Made by a program: the position numbers and the translations under genes
The notes under the pieces: model-generated
The model's input: only the letters and a program-made list of their open reading frames with translations
What the model was told of the DNA's origin: nothing
The model's database searches: none
NCBI GenBank assembly: GCA_945861385.1
Contig: CAMAUI010000020.1
Span: 1-50,449, forward strand
Direction: 5' to 3'
DNA length: 50,449 nt
Source: Prosthecobacter debontii
Lineage (GTDB): Bacteria > Verrucomicrobiota > Verrucomicrobiia > Chthoniobacterales > Chthoniobacteraceae
Shown here: positions 41,490 to 50,422 of the stretch, in pieces
How positions within the stretch are numbered: position 1 is the stretch's first letter
How the letters are laid out: each line of letters begins with the position of its first letter

Positions 41490-42431
41490 TCATCCCCCGA
41501 AATTTTTCCGCAGCATCTCGATGCTCTTCGGCACCGCAGTGTTCGCGGGCTCCTTGCCCTCCATTTCCAGCGAGACGTAGCCGCTGTACTTTGCATCCGC
41601 GAGGATTCGCGCGATGCGCGCGTAGTCGAGGTGGAGCGTGTACCACACGCCCCCGCCATGATACGTCTTCGCCTGCACGAAGACCGTCTCCGCCACGATG
41701 GCCTTCAGCTTGTCATACGGATCCTCAAGAAAGTTTCCCGTATCCATCAGCGTCCCGATGAATGGCGACTTGATCGCGCCGAGGATGCGGTGAATTCCCT
41801 CCGGCGAGTGCGAAAGACCCCAGTGGTTTTCAAGCGCGAGGATGATTCCCAGTTCCTCGGCGCGCTTCACGCATTTGCCAAGGCACTCGATGCTCCAGTC
41901 AAACGCCTCATCCTCCGTCTTCCCGGCGATCGGCGGTTCGAGGCCGCGATTTTTCATGAACTCGTCAAAATTCGCGATGGTGTTCCAGCGACCGGCGTTC
42001 ACCCGGATGCACGGCGCGCCGATCGCGTCTGCGATCTCGAGGGTCTTCAGCGTATGATCCACCGCGACCTGCCGGAGCTTGGGGTCGGGCGAGACGAAAT
42101 TTTGGTGCGTCGAGAGGCAGATGAGCTCGATCCCGTTGCGGAAGGCGTGCCGCTTGAGATTCCGGCAATAAGCGCGCCCCGCGGCGTCGAACGGAGCACG
42201 CTCGGGAAGTTCCATCTGCCGGTGCAGGACATCCACCCCCTCCACCCCGATCTCCGCCGCACGCTCGATGACAGTCGTGACCGGAAACTTCTTCTCATCG
42301 AAGTGCCAGTAAGAATACGTGGAGATGCCAAGCTTGATCCGTTTTTTGAAGAGCGCCGGCACAGGCTGCTGGGCAAGCGCACTCGCGGCGGCGACCGCCC
42401 CGGCGGCGGTGAAAAAAGTTCGGCGGTTCAT
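41490..42431 (-). CDS. Exported sugar-phosphate isomerase/epimerase-like TIM-barrel protein
   Basis: This 313-residue protein has a twin-arginine signal (MNRRTFFTAAGAVAAASALA) followed by an AP-endonuclease-2-type TIM barrel: KLGISTYSYWHF at strand 1, IGVEGVDVLHRQ, CIRVNAGRWNT, ALENHWGLSH (Glu/His metal-site region), IGTLMDTGNF and YVSLEMEGKE at the end. Many planctomycete and verrucomicrobial genomes have exported members, probably acting on sugar acids or keto-sugars. The exact substrate cannot be read. The reverse gene order suggests a single transcript with cinA upstream (57 bp gap). Confidence 0.85.
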   Translation of the reverse strand: MNRRTFFTAAGAVAAASALAQQPVPALFKKRIKLGISTYSYWHFDEKKFPVTTVIERAAEIGVEGVDVLHRQMELPERAPFDAAGRAYCRNLKRHAFRNGIELICLSTHQNFVSPDPKLRQVAVDHTLKTLEIADAIGAPCIRVNAGRWNTIANFDEFMKNRGLEPPIAGKTEDEAFDWSIECLGKCVKRAEELGIILALENHWGLSHSPEGIHRILGAIKSPFIGTLMDTGNFLEDPYDKLKAIVAETVFVQAKTYHGGGVWYTLHLDYARIARILADAKYSGYVSLEMEGKEPANTAVPKSIEMLRKNFGG

Positions 42432-42488
42432 ACGGATTAGGGCGACGATGCACCAAGCGCGCGTGAACGCAAAGGTTCGCTTTCCGCC

Positions 42489-43787
42489 TCATCTTCCGCC
42501 GCATCCACCGTCTCCCTCGGAAAATTCTCCCCCTCCGTGGATCGCACGCCCGTCGAGCCGGCGCACAAGCAGATCCATCGCAGCCTGCGCGGCCAGGTGC
42601 TTGAAGGTTTCCCGATCCGTCACGAATGCGTGCCGCTGCAAAACAGTCTCCGCCCCGGTCTCGGCAAGTGCCACAAAGACTGTGCCAACGGGCTTTTCCG
42701 CAGTCCCCCCATCCGGCCCGGCGATGCCGGTGGTGGCCAGCGCAAAGCGCGCGCCCGCCGCCCGCACCGCTCCCTCCGCCATCGCGCGGGCCACAGGCGC
42801 GCTCACCGCTCCGTGCTCCGCAATCAGCCGCGGATCCACGCCGAGCGCGGACGATTTGGCCTCGTTTGCGTAGGTGACATACCCCGCGAGAAAAACCCGC
42901 GAGGCGCCGGGGACGTTCGTCAGCGCGTTTGCAATGAAGCCGCCCGTGCAACTTTCCGCAGTTGCGAGCGTGGCTGCCGCGGCGGTCAGGGCTTCGATCA
43001 CCACCCGCTCGAGCGGGCGCGTGTCCTTCGTGAAGATGGAGGCGCCAAGCCGCTCAAGCACAAGTTTTCCCGCCCTCTCCAGCGTTTCCCCGGCCCCGAT
43101 CAGGCGAACGTCCACCTCGCCCGGTCGCGCGCAGTAGCCGACCTCGATGCCCAATGCCAGCAAGTCGGCACCGACCTTTTCCTCCACGAGTGACTCGCCC
43201 ATCCCGATGACACGATAAGTCCGCATCTCGTGCCTTGCGCCCGGCGGCAGCAGCCCGGCGAGGATCGGGATGACCTGTTCATTCAACATCGGCACGAGTT
43301 CACGCGGGGGACCTGGCAGGAGAAAAATGTGCGGCGACTTCGCGCCTGAACCACCCGGGACCGGGAGCGGTGGAAAGTGGAGGCCGGGCGCGGTGCCATT
43401 TGGATTCGGCAACACGGCAGCTTCCCGCGGGCGAAGCGCCTGCAATTTTACCCGCTCGCTCCAGCGGATTCCCCGCCGGTTGAATCGTTCCATGATCGCC
43501 TGCCACACAGCCTCATCGTGGTGAAGCTCCACGCCCAGCAGGCCCGCGGTGATGTCACGCGTGATGTCGTCGGTCGTCGGCCCGAGCCCCCCGGTCACCA
43601 GCACCACATCCGCGCGCTCAAATGTCTCCATGAGAGCCTCCCGGATCGCATCCCCGTCCGGCACCGTCACCTGCCGCTGCACACGCAATCCCAGTGGAAA
43701 GAGCGCCTCGGCGATGAATGCCAGATGCTTGTTAATCACACTACCGAGCATCAACTCGGTGCCGGTATTGAGGACTTCGACGCGCAC
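42489..43787 (-). CDS. cinA: CinA-family nicotinamide mononucleotide deamidase / competence-damage protein
   Basis: This 432-residue protein has two domains. The N-terminal MoCF/COG1058 domain (1-170: EVLNTGTELMLGSVINKH, VLVTGGLGPTTDDITRD, FLLPGPPRELVPML) is an ADP-ribose pyrophosphatase in other CinA proteins. The C-terminal PncC domain (about 265-420: LATAESCTGGFIANALT, TTGIAGPDGGTAEKPVG) hydrolyses NMN to nicotinate mononucleotide in pyridine-nucleotide recycling. I take the GTG at 43787, giving MRVEVLNTGTEL, the usual CinA start, over the GTG at 43832 that adds 15 residues. Confidence 0.9.
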   Translation of the reverse strand: MRVEVLNTGTELMLGSVINKHLAFIAEALFPLGLRVQRQVTVPDGDAIREALMETFERADVVLVTGGLGPTTDDITRDITAGLLGVELHHDEAVWQAIMERFNRRGIRWSERVKLQALRPREAAVLPNPNGTAPGLHFPPLPVPGGSGAKSPHIFLLPGPPRELVPMLNEQVIPILAGLLPPGARHEMRTYRVIGMGESLVEEKVGADLLALGIEVGYCARPGEVDVRLIGAGETLERAGKLVLERLGASIFTKDTRPLERVVIEALTAAAATLATAESCTGGFIANALTNVPGASRVFLAGYVTYANEAKSSALGVDPRLIAEHGAVSAPVARAMAEGAVRAAGARFALATTGIAGPDGGTAEKPVGTVFVALAETGAETVLQRHAFVTDRETFKHLAAQAAMDLLVRRLDGRAIHGGGEFSEGDGGCGGR

Positions 43788-43836
43788 ATGCGGAGTCTCT
43801 GGAAGCCGGGCGACAAGCGCAAGCGCGCCCACGGAG

Positions 43837-46800
43837 CTACACCCGGATCACGTGGAAGTCCCCGAGCGATTGATCCGCCGGACCAGCCTTGTGATAAGTG
43901 AAACCTGGGACGGAGAGTTGCTTGAGCGGGCCGCCGGAGATGATTCCAAAAGCGTCCCCGCCATTGTCGCTCACGAGGCTGCGGAATTTCACCTCCTTCA
44001 CAACCGAACCGGCGATGATGCTGTTCGCAACCGCATCAATGCTGCCCGTGATCGTGAGGGACTTGATCAGGCCCGCCGCGAAAAACACGCCGCCGTCCAT
44101 CGGCTCGCCAGCATTCGTGGGTGAAAAACCGGCGAAGATGCTCGAATCAATGAGCGAGCGGGCGCTCAACTGCCCGATGCTGTCGAGCGTCAGCTTCGCA
44201 CCGGTCATCCCGCCGGAGATGATCGCAACCGCGAGCGTGTTGTCGAAAGGCACATCACCGCCCGAGAGCGAGAGCGTGGCATTGAAGTCACCGGCGAGCC
44301 CGGTTTTCGCATCGCCGCTCACCGTCAGGAGGGTGACCGCCGCTGCATGCAGAGTCGCCGACCCGATTCTGGCCGCCGTGAATGCCGTGATCGTCGTTTC
44401 CACTGAGATGCTCGCACCGTCACGAATCTCGTGGACGGTGAACGTGCTCAGATCCGTGGATATCCCACCCGCAGTGATACTGGCCGTGCCGAGAATGTCG
44501 TGCGCGCGAAGCTGGGTGAACCCGCCCTCCGCGGAAAAATCCCCGGCCACGTCCCCCTTGAGACCGCTGCCCTTGTCGCCCGTGACCACGACTTTTCCAA
44601 ATGCATCCGCTTTGAACGCCGCATCGCCGATCTTCGCGGCTGTGAGGGATGCGACGGCGCTCCCGAGATTGATGACGGCTCCGTCGGCCACCTCGTGCAT
44701 CACCAGCACGGTTGAATCGAAGAAATATCCGCCTGCCTTGATGCGTGCGCCGCCCGAAATATCATGGACGGAGAACTTGCCCAAGACCCCGGCGATTTCA
44801 GCATTCCCGCCGAAGTCTCCTTCGATCGCGGCCTTTGCATCGCCGGTGAGCAAGAAATTCTTAAGTGAGGGAACCGTCAGCGAAGACTCCCCGAATTCCG
44901 CCGCGCTGAACGATCCCACGTCCGTGCCGATCGCGACATTCGACCCATCACCGATCGCGTGGGCCTTGACCGTGCTCACGACACCCGCCGCTGTGCCGGT
45001 GTAAATGTTTGCGCCGTCGCTGAGATCGTGAATCCACACCGTCCGCACTGCACCGGCAAATGAGATGCCCTCGGCGGTAAGATCAATGCCACGCGCGTCG
45101 AGCGATTTGAGCGCGGCGCCGAGTGTGCCGCTGATCTCCTCGAAGTCCACGAAACCGTCCCCACCCTTTGCCTTCGCCACTGTGATCACGAGCTGGCTCG
45201 CAAGCGTGGTGTCATCGAGCACGAGTCGCGACAGCCCTCCCTTTCCATCGTGATCCGGGTCGTCGAGCACGTAGCCGAACAGGCCCGGGCCGGTCAGCCG
45301 GATCGTGTAGATGTCGCCGTCCGCGTCCGTGAGCTTGACGACGCCCTTTGGCGCGAGCTTCACGTCGCCGAGGTCGTTGGGCTTGAGCGGAAGCGAGCCC
45401 AGCGGGGAAAATGTTGAGCCGTTGGACTTCGAGAGCGGAATACCGGCAAGCGCGCCGTCGGCCTTGAACAGCGGAACCGCCGTCGCTGCGGCATCGAGCG
45501 CGCCTCCGACAGACTTTCCGCTGAACACATCCGTCGCCCCGCCCTGCGCGGACGACGCGGTGAGCGTGATCGTGGCATCCACCGGGAGCGCCGGCAGTTG
45601 CAGGTTTTGCTTCGCATCGAACTGATCAAAGTGGAACGTGAGCGGTGCGGACTCGTTCCCGGGAAGCTGGATCGAGATGGTGACGTCGTAGAGCTTCATC
45701 CCGCTCGTCGTGGAGAATGAACCGGTCTGCTGCGCCAGCGCAGGCGAGAGCGCGGACCCGCCGCTCTTCCCCAGCACGGAGGTGAGGTAAGCCTCGGCAT
45801 TCTGCAGGGTGACGCCGTCACTCCAGGTTTCCGCGATCGTCAGCAGTGTCTCCCCAAACTCCGCGCCGGTGTCGCGCGGCGCATTCTGCTTCATGATGTC
45901 GCCAAAGTTTGCGTCCTCGACATGGCGCAGTCCGAGCGCGTGCCCCAGCTCGTGTGCGATGGTGACAGCGAGGTGGTCGAGTCGCGCTTCAACGGTCTCG
46001 CCGGAGAAAAAGTTGTCAAACTCACCCGAAAAGATCACCGCCTGGTCGCTGTGATCCAGGTTGCCGACATCCGGCACGCCAGCCAGCCCCAGTATGGAAT
46101 CGGCTCCGAGATTGAAAAAGTCCCGGAGCGTCGCGCTCGTCCCGCCGGCCTGTTGCTGCGTGAGCACGCTGGCACCAGTGAGATCGAGCAGGATGTCGTT
46201 GTTCCCGCCGATGACGAGTGTGCTGTACTCACCGCCCGCAGGCTGGCTCATGGTAAAAAGGATGTCGTAGTCCGCGTAGAGCGCCTGCACTTTTGCGAAC
46301 AGTTGCGTGATGATGTCGCCCGTCGCATCCGCCGAGCCGATGTCCGCCGCCGAGAATGCCGGGAGGATCCCCGTCACACCCACGCCAAAGTGATTCAGGA
46401 CGGTTGCCCCGTCGAAATCGAGAAACACCACCTGCGGGGACTCGAAGCGCACATTGTCCACGAGCACCGCAGAATCGAGCACACCGTCACCGATATCGGT
46501 GAGGCGCATCTCAATATCGAGCGATGTCACTCCATTGGGAATCGTGTAATTCAGCGTGAGCTTGTTCGTCCGCCCGTCAAAGAAGGTCCCCGGCGCGGCC
46601 TCGCCGGAGAAGAAGGCGTTATCAACGTCAATCGGGTGCCCAAATTCATCCTTCGCCTGATTCACGCCGTTGATGAGCACCTCGAAGGTGTCGTTGAAAC
46701 CCGCACCGACGAATTCAGGGAACTCCTCGGTGAGGAACATGAAATCCAATTTCAGCCTTTGCTCCCCGCTGACGACCGGCACCGGAAGCGTGAAACGCAC

Positions 46801-47115
46801 GGACACCTCATCGCCATCGCTCCCCCTCGGCCCAAGGTCGGTGCCCTGCGAGTCGCCCGAATTCGTCAGCGTGGAGACATGGGTCGCGATGCCCGTGCTC
46901 AGGATTAAAAAATCACCGTCGCTCCCGCTTGGAAATCCGAGCAACTGGCCGGTTGTCCCGAGCGATTGAGTCGCGACCGCCGCAGGATCCCCTGTCACCG
47001 AGACCGCTATGCCCCCTGGCAAATCCAGCGCACGCCCGATGGCGAGACCTGTGGCTGCCGGGGCGATCCGCGCTTCGAGCGGCTCAATCACTGGTTGGTG
47101 TTTCGCAAAAAGCAT
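43837..47115 (-). CDS. Large exported metzincin-type protein with PEARIAP-like N terminus and beta-repeat region
   Basis: This 1092-residue protein starts MLFAKHQPVIEPLEARIAPA, a motif seen at the N terminus of giant exported proteins of Planctomycetes and Verrucomicrobia. Residues about 30-225 look like a choice-of-anchor/calcium-beta domain (TEEFPEFVGAGFNDTFEV). A metalloprotease signature HELGHALGLRH gives zinc ligands H388, H392, H398 and catalytic E389. From about 600 to 1070 come about ten beta-strand repeats (variants of 'GDFG...G...L..F.V.DI..GA.I.AGG'), probably a beta-helix stalk. The start at 47115 puts the motif at residues 11-20. It is probably secreted and acts on a surface or extracellular protein. 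Confidence 0.8.
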   Translation of the reverse strand: MLFAKHQPVIEPLEARIAPAATGLAIGRALDLPGGIAVSVTGDPAAVATQSLGTTGQLLGFPSGSDGDFLILSTGIATHVSTLTNSGDSQGTDLGPRGSDGDEVSVRFTLPVPVVSGEQRLKLDFMFLTEEFPEFVGAGFNDTFEVLINGVNQAKDEFGHPIDVDNAFFSGEAAPGTFFDGRTNKLTLNYTIPNGVTSLDIEMRLTDIGDGVLDSAVLVDNVRFESPQVVFLDFDGATVLNHFGVGVTGILPAFSAADIGSADATGDIITQLFAKVQALYADYDILFTMSQPAGGEYSTLVIGGNNDILLDLTGASVLTQQQAGGTSATLRDFFNLGADSILGLAGVPDVGNLDHSDQAVIFSGEFDNFFSGETVEARLDHLAVTIAHELGHALGLRHVEDANFGDIMKQNAPRDTGAEFGETLLTIAETWSDGVTLQNAEAYLTSVLGKSGGSALSPALAQQTGSFSTTSGMKLYDVTISIQLPGNESAPLTFHFDQFDAKQNLQLPALPVDATITLTASSAQGGATDVFSGKSVGGALDAAATAVPLFKADGALAGIPLSKSNGSTFSPLGSLPLKPNDLGDVKLAPKGVVKLTDADGDIYTIRLTGPGLFGYVLDDPDHDGKGGLSRLVLDDTTLASQLVITVAKAKGGDGFVDFEEISGTLGAALKSLDARGIDLTAEGISFAGAVRTVWIHDLSDGANIYTGTAAGVVSTVKAHAIGDGSNVAIGTDVGSFSAAEFGESSLTVPSLKNFLLTGDAKAAIEGDFGGNAEIAGVLGKFSVHDISGGARIKAGGYFFDSTVLVMHEVADGAVINLGSAVASLTAAKIGDAAFKADAFGKVVVTGDKGSGLKGDVAGDFSAEGGFTQLRAHDILGTASITAGGISTDLSTFTVHEIRDGASISVETTITAFTAARIGSATLHAAAVTLLTVSGDAKTGLAGDFNATLSLSGGDVPFDNTLAVAIISGGMTGAKLTLDSIGQLSARSLIDSSIFAGFSPTNAGEPMDGGVFFAAGLIKSLTITGSIDAVANSIIAGSVVKEVKFRSLVSDNGGDAFGIISGGPLKQLSVPGFTYHKAGPADQSLGDFHVIRV

Positions 47116-47507
47116 CGTCAACTGTCCGCACGCTGGAGGCAACGTAGGCAGGAGCTTGTCCGTGTAAACGGGAAGTTCGCCTCTCCTCTTAGCCGGAACG
47201 ATTCAGTTGCGGGAGAGGTGCGAAGTGGAACACAGGCTTCCAGCCTGTGCGGACAGTGGGCTTCCAGCCCGCTGGCCCATGCACCGAATGGTGCGGACGC
47301 CGCACGCATGATGACCGCCGGCCGCACAGGCTGGAAGCCTGTGTTCCGGACGGAGCGCGCCGCACCAACTGCATCGTTCCGGCTTAGCAGCCCATATGAA
47401 AAGCTGGCGGGGCATCCGTGCAACCGGACTGCATCCCTTTCAATCGTTCCCGATGTCCGGCAGTGAAAATGCACCCCCTCTTTGCGGGCGGGATTGCCCC
47501 TGCATCG
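47116..47507 (+). other. Gene-free stretch with a palindromic element
   Basis: There is no gene in these 392 bp. The centre holds the MITE-like element described separately (47192-47383). The left flank (47116-47191) should carry the promoter of the metzincin gene. The right flank (47384-47507) lies after the end of the OppC-like gene, where I see no clear terminator. Confidence 0.6.
47192..47383 (+). mobile_element. MITE-like element with nested inverted repeats
   Basis: The 192-bp element is bounded by terminal inverted repeats GCCGGAACGATTCAGTTG (47192-47209) and CAACTGCATCGTTCCGGC (47366-47383), which match at 17 of 18 positions. TTA flanks both ends (47189-47191 and 47384-47386), a possible target duplication. 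Inside is a second, perfect 26-bp inverted repeat, 47227-47252 against 47322-47347 (core CACAGGCTTCCAGCCTGTG, itself partly palindromic). It has no coding capacity. The structure fits a non-autonomous element moved in trans or a REP-type palindrome. Confidence 0.65.
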
Positions 47508-48416
47508 TCACCGCTTCGCCCGCGGGTCGAGCGCGTCGCGCAGCGCGTCGCCGAGGAAGTTCAGCGAAAGGAGCGTGAGCGACATGGCGGCAGCGGGAAA
47601 GACGAGCAGCCACCAGTAGCTCTTCACCGGGTTGATGACGTTTTTGCCGTCGCTAAGCAGGCTGCCCCAGCTCGCCTGCGGGTCGTTGATGCCGAGTCCG
47701 AGGAAGCTGAGGAATGATTCGTCGAGGATGACCTGCGGGATGGTGAGGGTGAGATAGACGACAACCACGCCGACGAGATTTGGGAGGAGGTGGCGCAGGA
47801 GGATGCGGGCATGGCTTTGGCCAAGCGCGCGCGCGGCGAGGACGAACTGCTGCTCCTTGAGCGCGAGCACCTGCCCCCGGACGATGCGGGCCATGCTGAG
47901 CCACTCGATGAGACCGAGGCAGAGGATGAGGATGATCACTTTGCTGTAGGCGACCCAATCGGGATTGATCTCGTTGATGAGCGCCGCGAGCCGCTTCTCG
48001 AACGTGAAGATCGCGACGATGACGATGATGAGCCTCGGGATGCTGTAGAGCACTTCCACGAACCTCATCATGGCATTATCCACACGCCCGCCGACGTAGC
48101 CCGAGACGAGCCCGTACGCGGTGCCGACGAGGAAGCTCACCAGCGCGCCGCACAACCCGACAATGAGGGAGACTTGCGCGCCCTGGATGACGCGGGAGAA
48201 GAGGTCGCGGCCGTTCAGGTCAGTGCCGAAGAGATGGGTGAGCGACGGAGCGGCGTTCTTTTGCGGAGTGGTCAGCTCGGGCGAGTAGAACGGAAGCAGT
48301 GGACCGAGAAGCGCGAGCAGCACGATCACGGCGAGCACGACCATCGCAGAGATGGCCGCGCGATTTTTCAACAGGCGGCGAAACGCGCCCGGTGGCTGTA
48401 CGACGGGCGTGCTCAT
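47508..48416 (-). CDS. OppC/DppC-type peptide ABC transporter permease
   Basis: This 302-residue membrane protein starts with a short cytoplasmic tail (FRRLLKNRAAISAM) and a first helix, then the periplasmic segment SLTHLFGTDLNGRDLFSRVI typical of OppC/DppC/NikC. The permease motif is ARALGQSHARILLRHLLPN (EAA-type loop that contacts the ATPase). GINDPQASWGSLLSDGKN before the last helix is another family mark. Its start at 48416 overlaps the OppB-like stop (ATGA). No ATPase genes are in the window, and the binding protein is not visible either. Substrate: probably oligopeptides, not provable here. Confidence 0.9.
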   Translation of the reverse strand: MSTPVVQPPGAFRRLLKNRAAISAMVVLAVIVLLALLGPLLPFYSPELTTPQKNAAPSLTHLFGTDLNGRDLFSRVIQGAQVSLIVGLCGALVSFLVGTAYGLVSGYVGGRVDNAMMRFVEVLYSIPRLIIVIVAIFTFEKRLAALINEINPDWVAYSKVIILILCLGLIEWLSMARIVRGQVLALKEQQFVLAARALGQSHARILLRHLLPNLVGVVVVYLTLTIPQVILDESFLSFLGLGINDPQASWGSLLSDGKNVINPVKSYWWLLVFPAAAMSLTLLSLNFLGDALRDALDPRAKR

Positions 48417-49387
48417 TCGAGGCGGATGCGCGGATCGAGCATCTGGTAGGCGATGTCCACGATGAGGTTCATCACGACGAGCAACGTGCAATAAACGGCG
48501 ACACTGCCGCAGCAGAGGAACACGTCGCGGCTAAGCACGGAATTCACGAAGAAGTCGCCCATGCCCGGCAGGCTGAAGACCCGCTCGATCACAAGCGATC
48601 CGGTGAGCAGCCCCGCTGCAAGCGGGCCGAGGAAGCTGACGACGGGAAGCACGGCGACTTTCAGCGCGTGCCTGTAGATGACCCTCCGCTCGCCAAGGCC
48701 CTTCGCATGCGCCGTGCGGACGAAATCCTGATCAAGCACCTCCAGCATGGAAGTGCGGGTGAGCCGCGCGATGTAAGCGATGAACGGCCCGGCAAGCGTG
48801 ATCGAGGGCAGCAGCAGGCTCAAGAATCCGCCCCATCCGCCCACGGGCAGCCAGCCGAGCCACAGCGCAAACACGAGCACCAGCACCGGGCCGGTGACAA
48901 AAGTCGGGATGCTCACGGCAAGCATCGCGGTGAGCATTGTCGCCGAGTCCATCCACGTGTGCTTTCGGAGCGCGGCGAGGCTGCCCAGCCAGATTCCCGC
49001 GACCGATGCGATCAGCAGCGAGAGCCCGCCGATGATCGCGGAAACCGGCAGCGTATCCGCGATCAGCTCGTTCACGGTGCGATCCTTGTATTTCAGACAG
49101 CGATGAAAGTCCGGGAAGCCGGCCGCGGGATCATTGCTGAAAAGAAGCCCGCTATAATACCCGCGATTGTTCTCCTTGATGCCGAGATACCGCGCACACT
49201 GCGACGGGATGCCGCGGTCGAGATCGTAGAGGACTTCCTGCTTCGCGATGTTCTCGGGCGTGGACTGCTTTTCGTTGAGGTTGAATGGACTGCCAGGCGC
49301 GAGCCGGAGCAGGCAAAAGGTGAACGACACCGCGATGAGCAGCACGAGAAAGAGGGCGATGATGCGGCGGACGATGAAGCCGAACAT
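48413..49387 (-). CDS. OppB/DppB-type peptide ABC transporter permease
   Basis: This 324-residue protein has the typical start (MFGFIVRRIIALFLVLLIAVS, then LLRLAPGSPF). It carries an enlarged first periplasmic loop of about 70 residues with a DPAAGFPDF segment, seen in the longer OppB subgroup. The EAA-type loop is TAHAKGLGERRVIYRHALK, and VIERVFSLPGMGDFFVNSVL is the family's late motif. It is coupled to the OppC-like gene by a 4-bp overlap. The upstream gene (TPR, from 49449) is 61 bp away and could be in the same operon. Confidence 0.9.
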   Translation of the reverse strand: MFGFIVRRIIALFLVLLIAVSFTFCLLRLAPGSPFNLNEKQSTPENIAKQEVLYDLDRGIPSQCARYLGIKENNRGYYSGLLFSNDPAAGFPDFHRCLKYKDRTVNELIADTLPVSAIIGGLSLLIASVAGIWLGSLAALRKHTWMDSATMLTAMLAVSIPTFVTGPVLVLVFALWLGWLPVGGWGGFLSLLLPSITLAGPFIAYIARLTRTSMLEVLDQDFVRTAHAKGLGERRVIYRHALKVAVLPVVSFLGPLAAGLLTGSLVIERVFSLPGMGDFFVNSVLSRDVFLCCGSVAVYCTLLVVMNLIVDIAYQMLDPRIRLE

Positions 49388-49448
49388 TGGGCGCTGGCGA
49401 TAGGCGTGGAAAATGCCGCGCCGCGCAAGCCCGCATTGCTCCTTCGAC

Positions 49449-50339
49449 TCAGCGGACTTCCTGGCCCCAGGCCCGCAGTTGCTTTTTCGCCTCCTGGAAT
49501 TCCGGCAGCTTTCCGAACTTGTCCGGCTTGCGCATCATCTCGCGCAGGTGGCGGATCGCAAACTCCCGCTTCCCGAGTTTGTCCATGCACTCCGCGGCGC
49601 GGAGATAGGCGCGCGCAGGCCATGCCGGATACTTGAGCCAGCTCACGAACGTGCGCTGATAGTATGCGATCGCCTCCGGGTAGTGCTGCTGCATCCGCTC
49701 GACTTCGCCGATGGAAAAAACCGCGCGCGCCGTCGGCTCGCCACGCCAGTCCTTTCCCGGCGAAGCCTTGTCGCTCCCCTTGGCGACCTTTTCAAAAAGT
49801 GCGCGCGCATCGGCGTAGTAAGCATTGTCCTCCACGCCGAGCCCGAGCAGGGCGTCGCCCGCCGCGAGGTAGAGCCCCGCAGCCTTTGCAAATTCCTTCT
49901 TTTCCTCCGCCGCTTCCGCCTGCAGCTCGCTCACGCGCGCGGCGGCGTAGCGCCCCAGCACCGCATTTCCCGCGAGCTTGGCCACCAGCGCATACGCGCG
50001 CCCGGCGTCCTCGCTCGCACCGAGCAGCCGGTGCGCGTCGCCGAGCAATGCGCTGACGGCCACCACATGGGGCGACTCATCTGGCAGGGGGCCGATCCGG
50101 GCGAGGGCATCGCGGGCTTCAATCGCCTTGCCAAGCCGAAGATACGCGCGGCCTAGCGCGATGCGCGCGACCGCAAGCTGCGCCGCGTCCGCATCCGCTG
50201 CGCGATCAAATGGCGCGAGCAATTCCACGGCGCGCGCTGCGTCGCCAGACTCGATGGCTGCTTTCGCTGCCCGATAGGCATCCTCGATCGGCGCAGCCTG
50301 CGCCGCCATCGCCAGCAAGAATACGATTTTCACACTCAT
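49449..50339 (-). CDS. Exported TPR-type protein
   Basis: This 296-residue protein has a short signal peptide (MSVKIVFLLAMAAQAA) and helical TPR repeats over its whole length (GDAARAVELLAPFD, GRAYLRLGKAIEARDAL, EVERMQQHYPEAIAYYQRTF, LRAAECMDKLGKREFAIRHL). It has no catalytic motif. It is likely a periplasmic scaffold or adaptor. The start at 50339 is the only one that leaves a signal peptide. Role unknown. Confidence 0.75.
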   Translation of the reverse strand: MSVKIVFLLAMAAQAAPIEDAYRAAKAAIESGDAARAVELLAPFDRAADADAAQLAVARIALGRAYLRLGKAIEARDALARIGPLPDESPHVVAVSALLGDAHRLLGASEDAGRAYALVAKLAGNAVLGRYAAARVSELQAEAAEEKKEFAKAAGLYLAAGDALLGLGVEDNAYYADARALFEKVAKGSDKASPGKDWRGEPTARAVFSIGEVERMQQHYPEAIAYYQRTFVSWLKYPAWPARAYLRAAECMDKLGKREFAIRHLREMMRKPDKFGKLPEFQEAKKQLRAWGQEVR

Positions 50340-50381
50340 ACAGCAGGAAGGGCTAAGCGAAGCGCCGCGCTTGCGGGTGGA

Positions 50382-50422
50382 GCACCCGACTCGGGTGCAG
50401 TTTCCGGCGACTCGCCGGAAAC
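50382..50422 (+). repeat. Two adjacent palindromes with a shared GACTC centre
   Basis: GCACCCGA-C-TCGGGTGC (50382-50398) and GTTTCCGGCGA-C-TCGCCGGAAAC (50400-50422) are both perfect and only one base apart. Each has GACTC (or CGACTCG) at its centre. They lie just upstream of the TPR gene. I recall similar short intergenic palindromes in other verrucomicrobial genomes, so they may be a REP-like family. Confidence 0.65.

Noticed and set aside
47227..47347. The 26-bp inverted repeat as an intrinsic terminator of the OppC or metzincin gene
   Set aside because: The arms are 69 bp apart and no U-run follows; the outer matching repeats and TTA flanks fit a small mobile element better.
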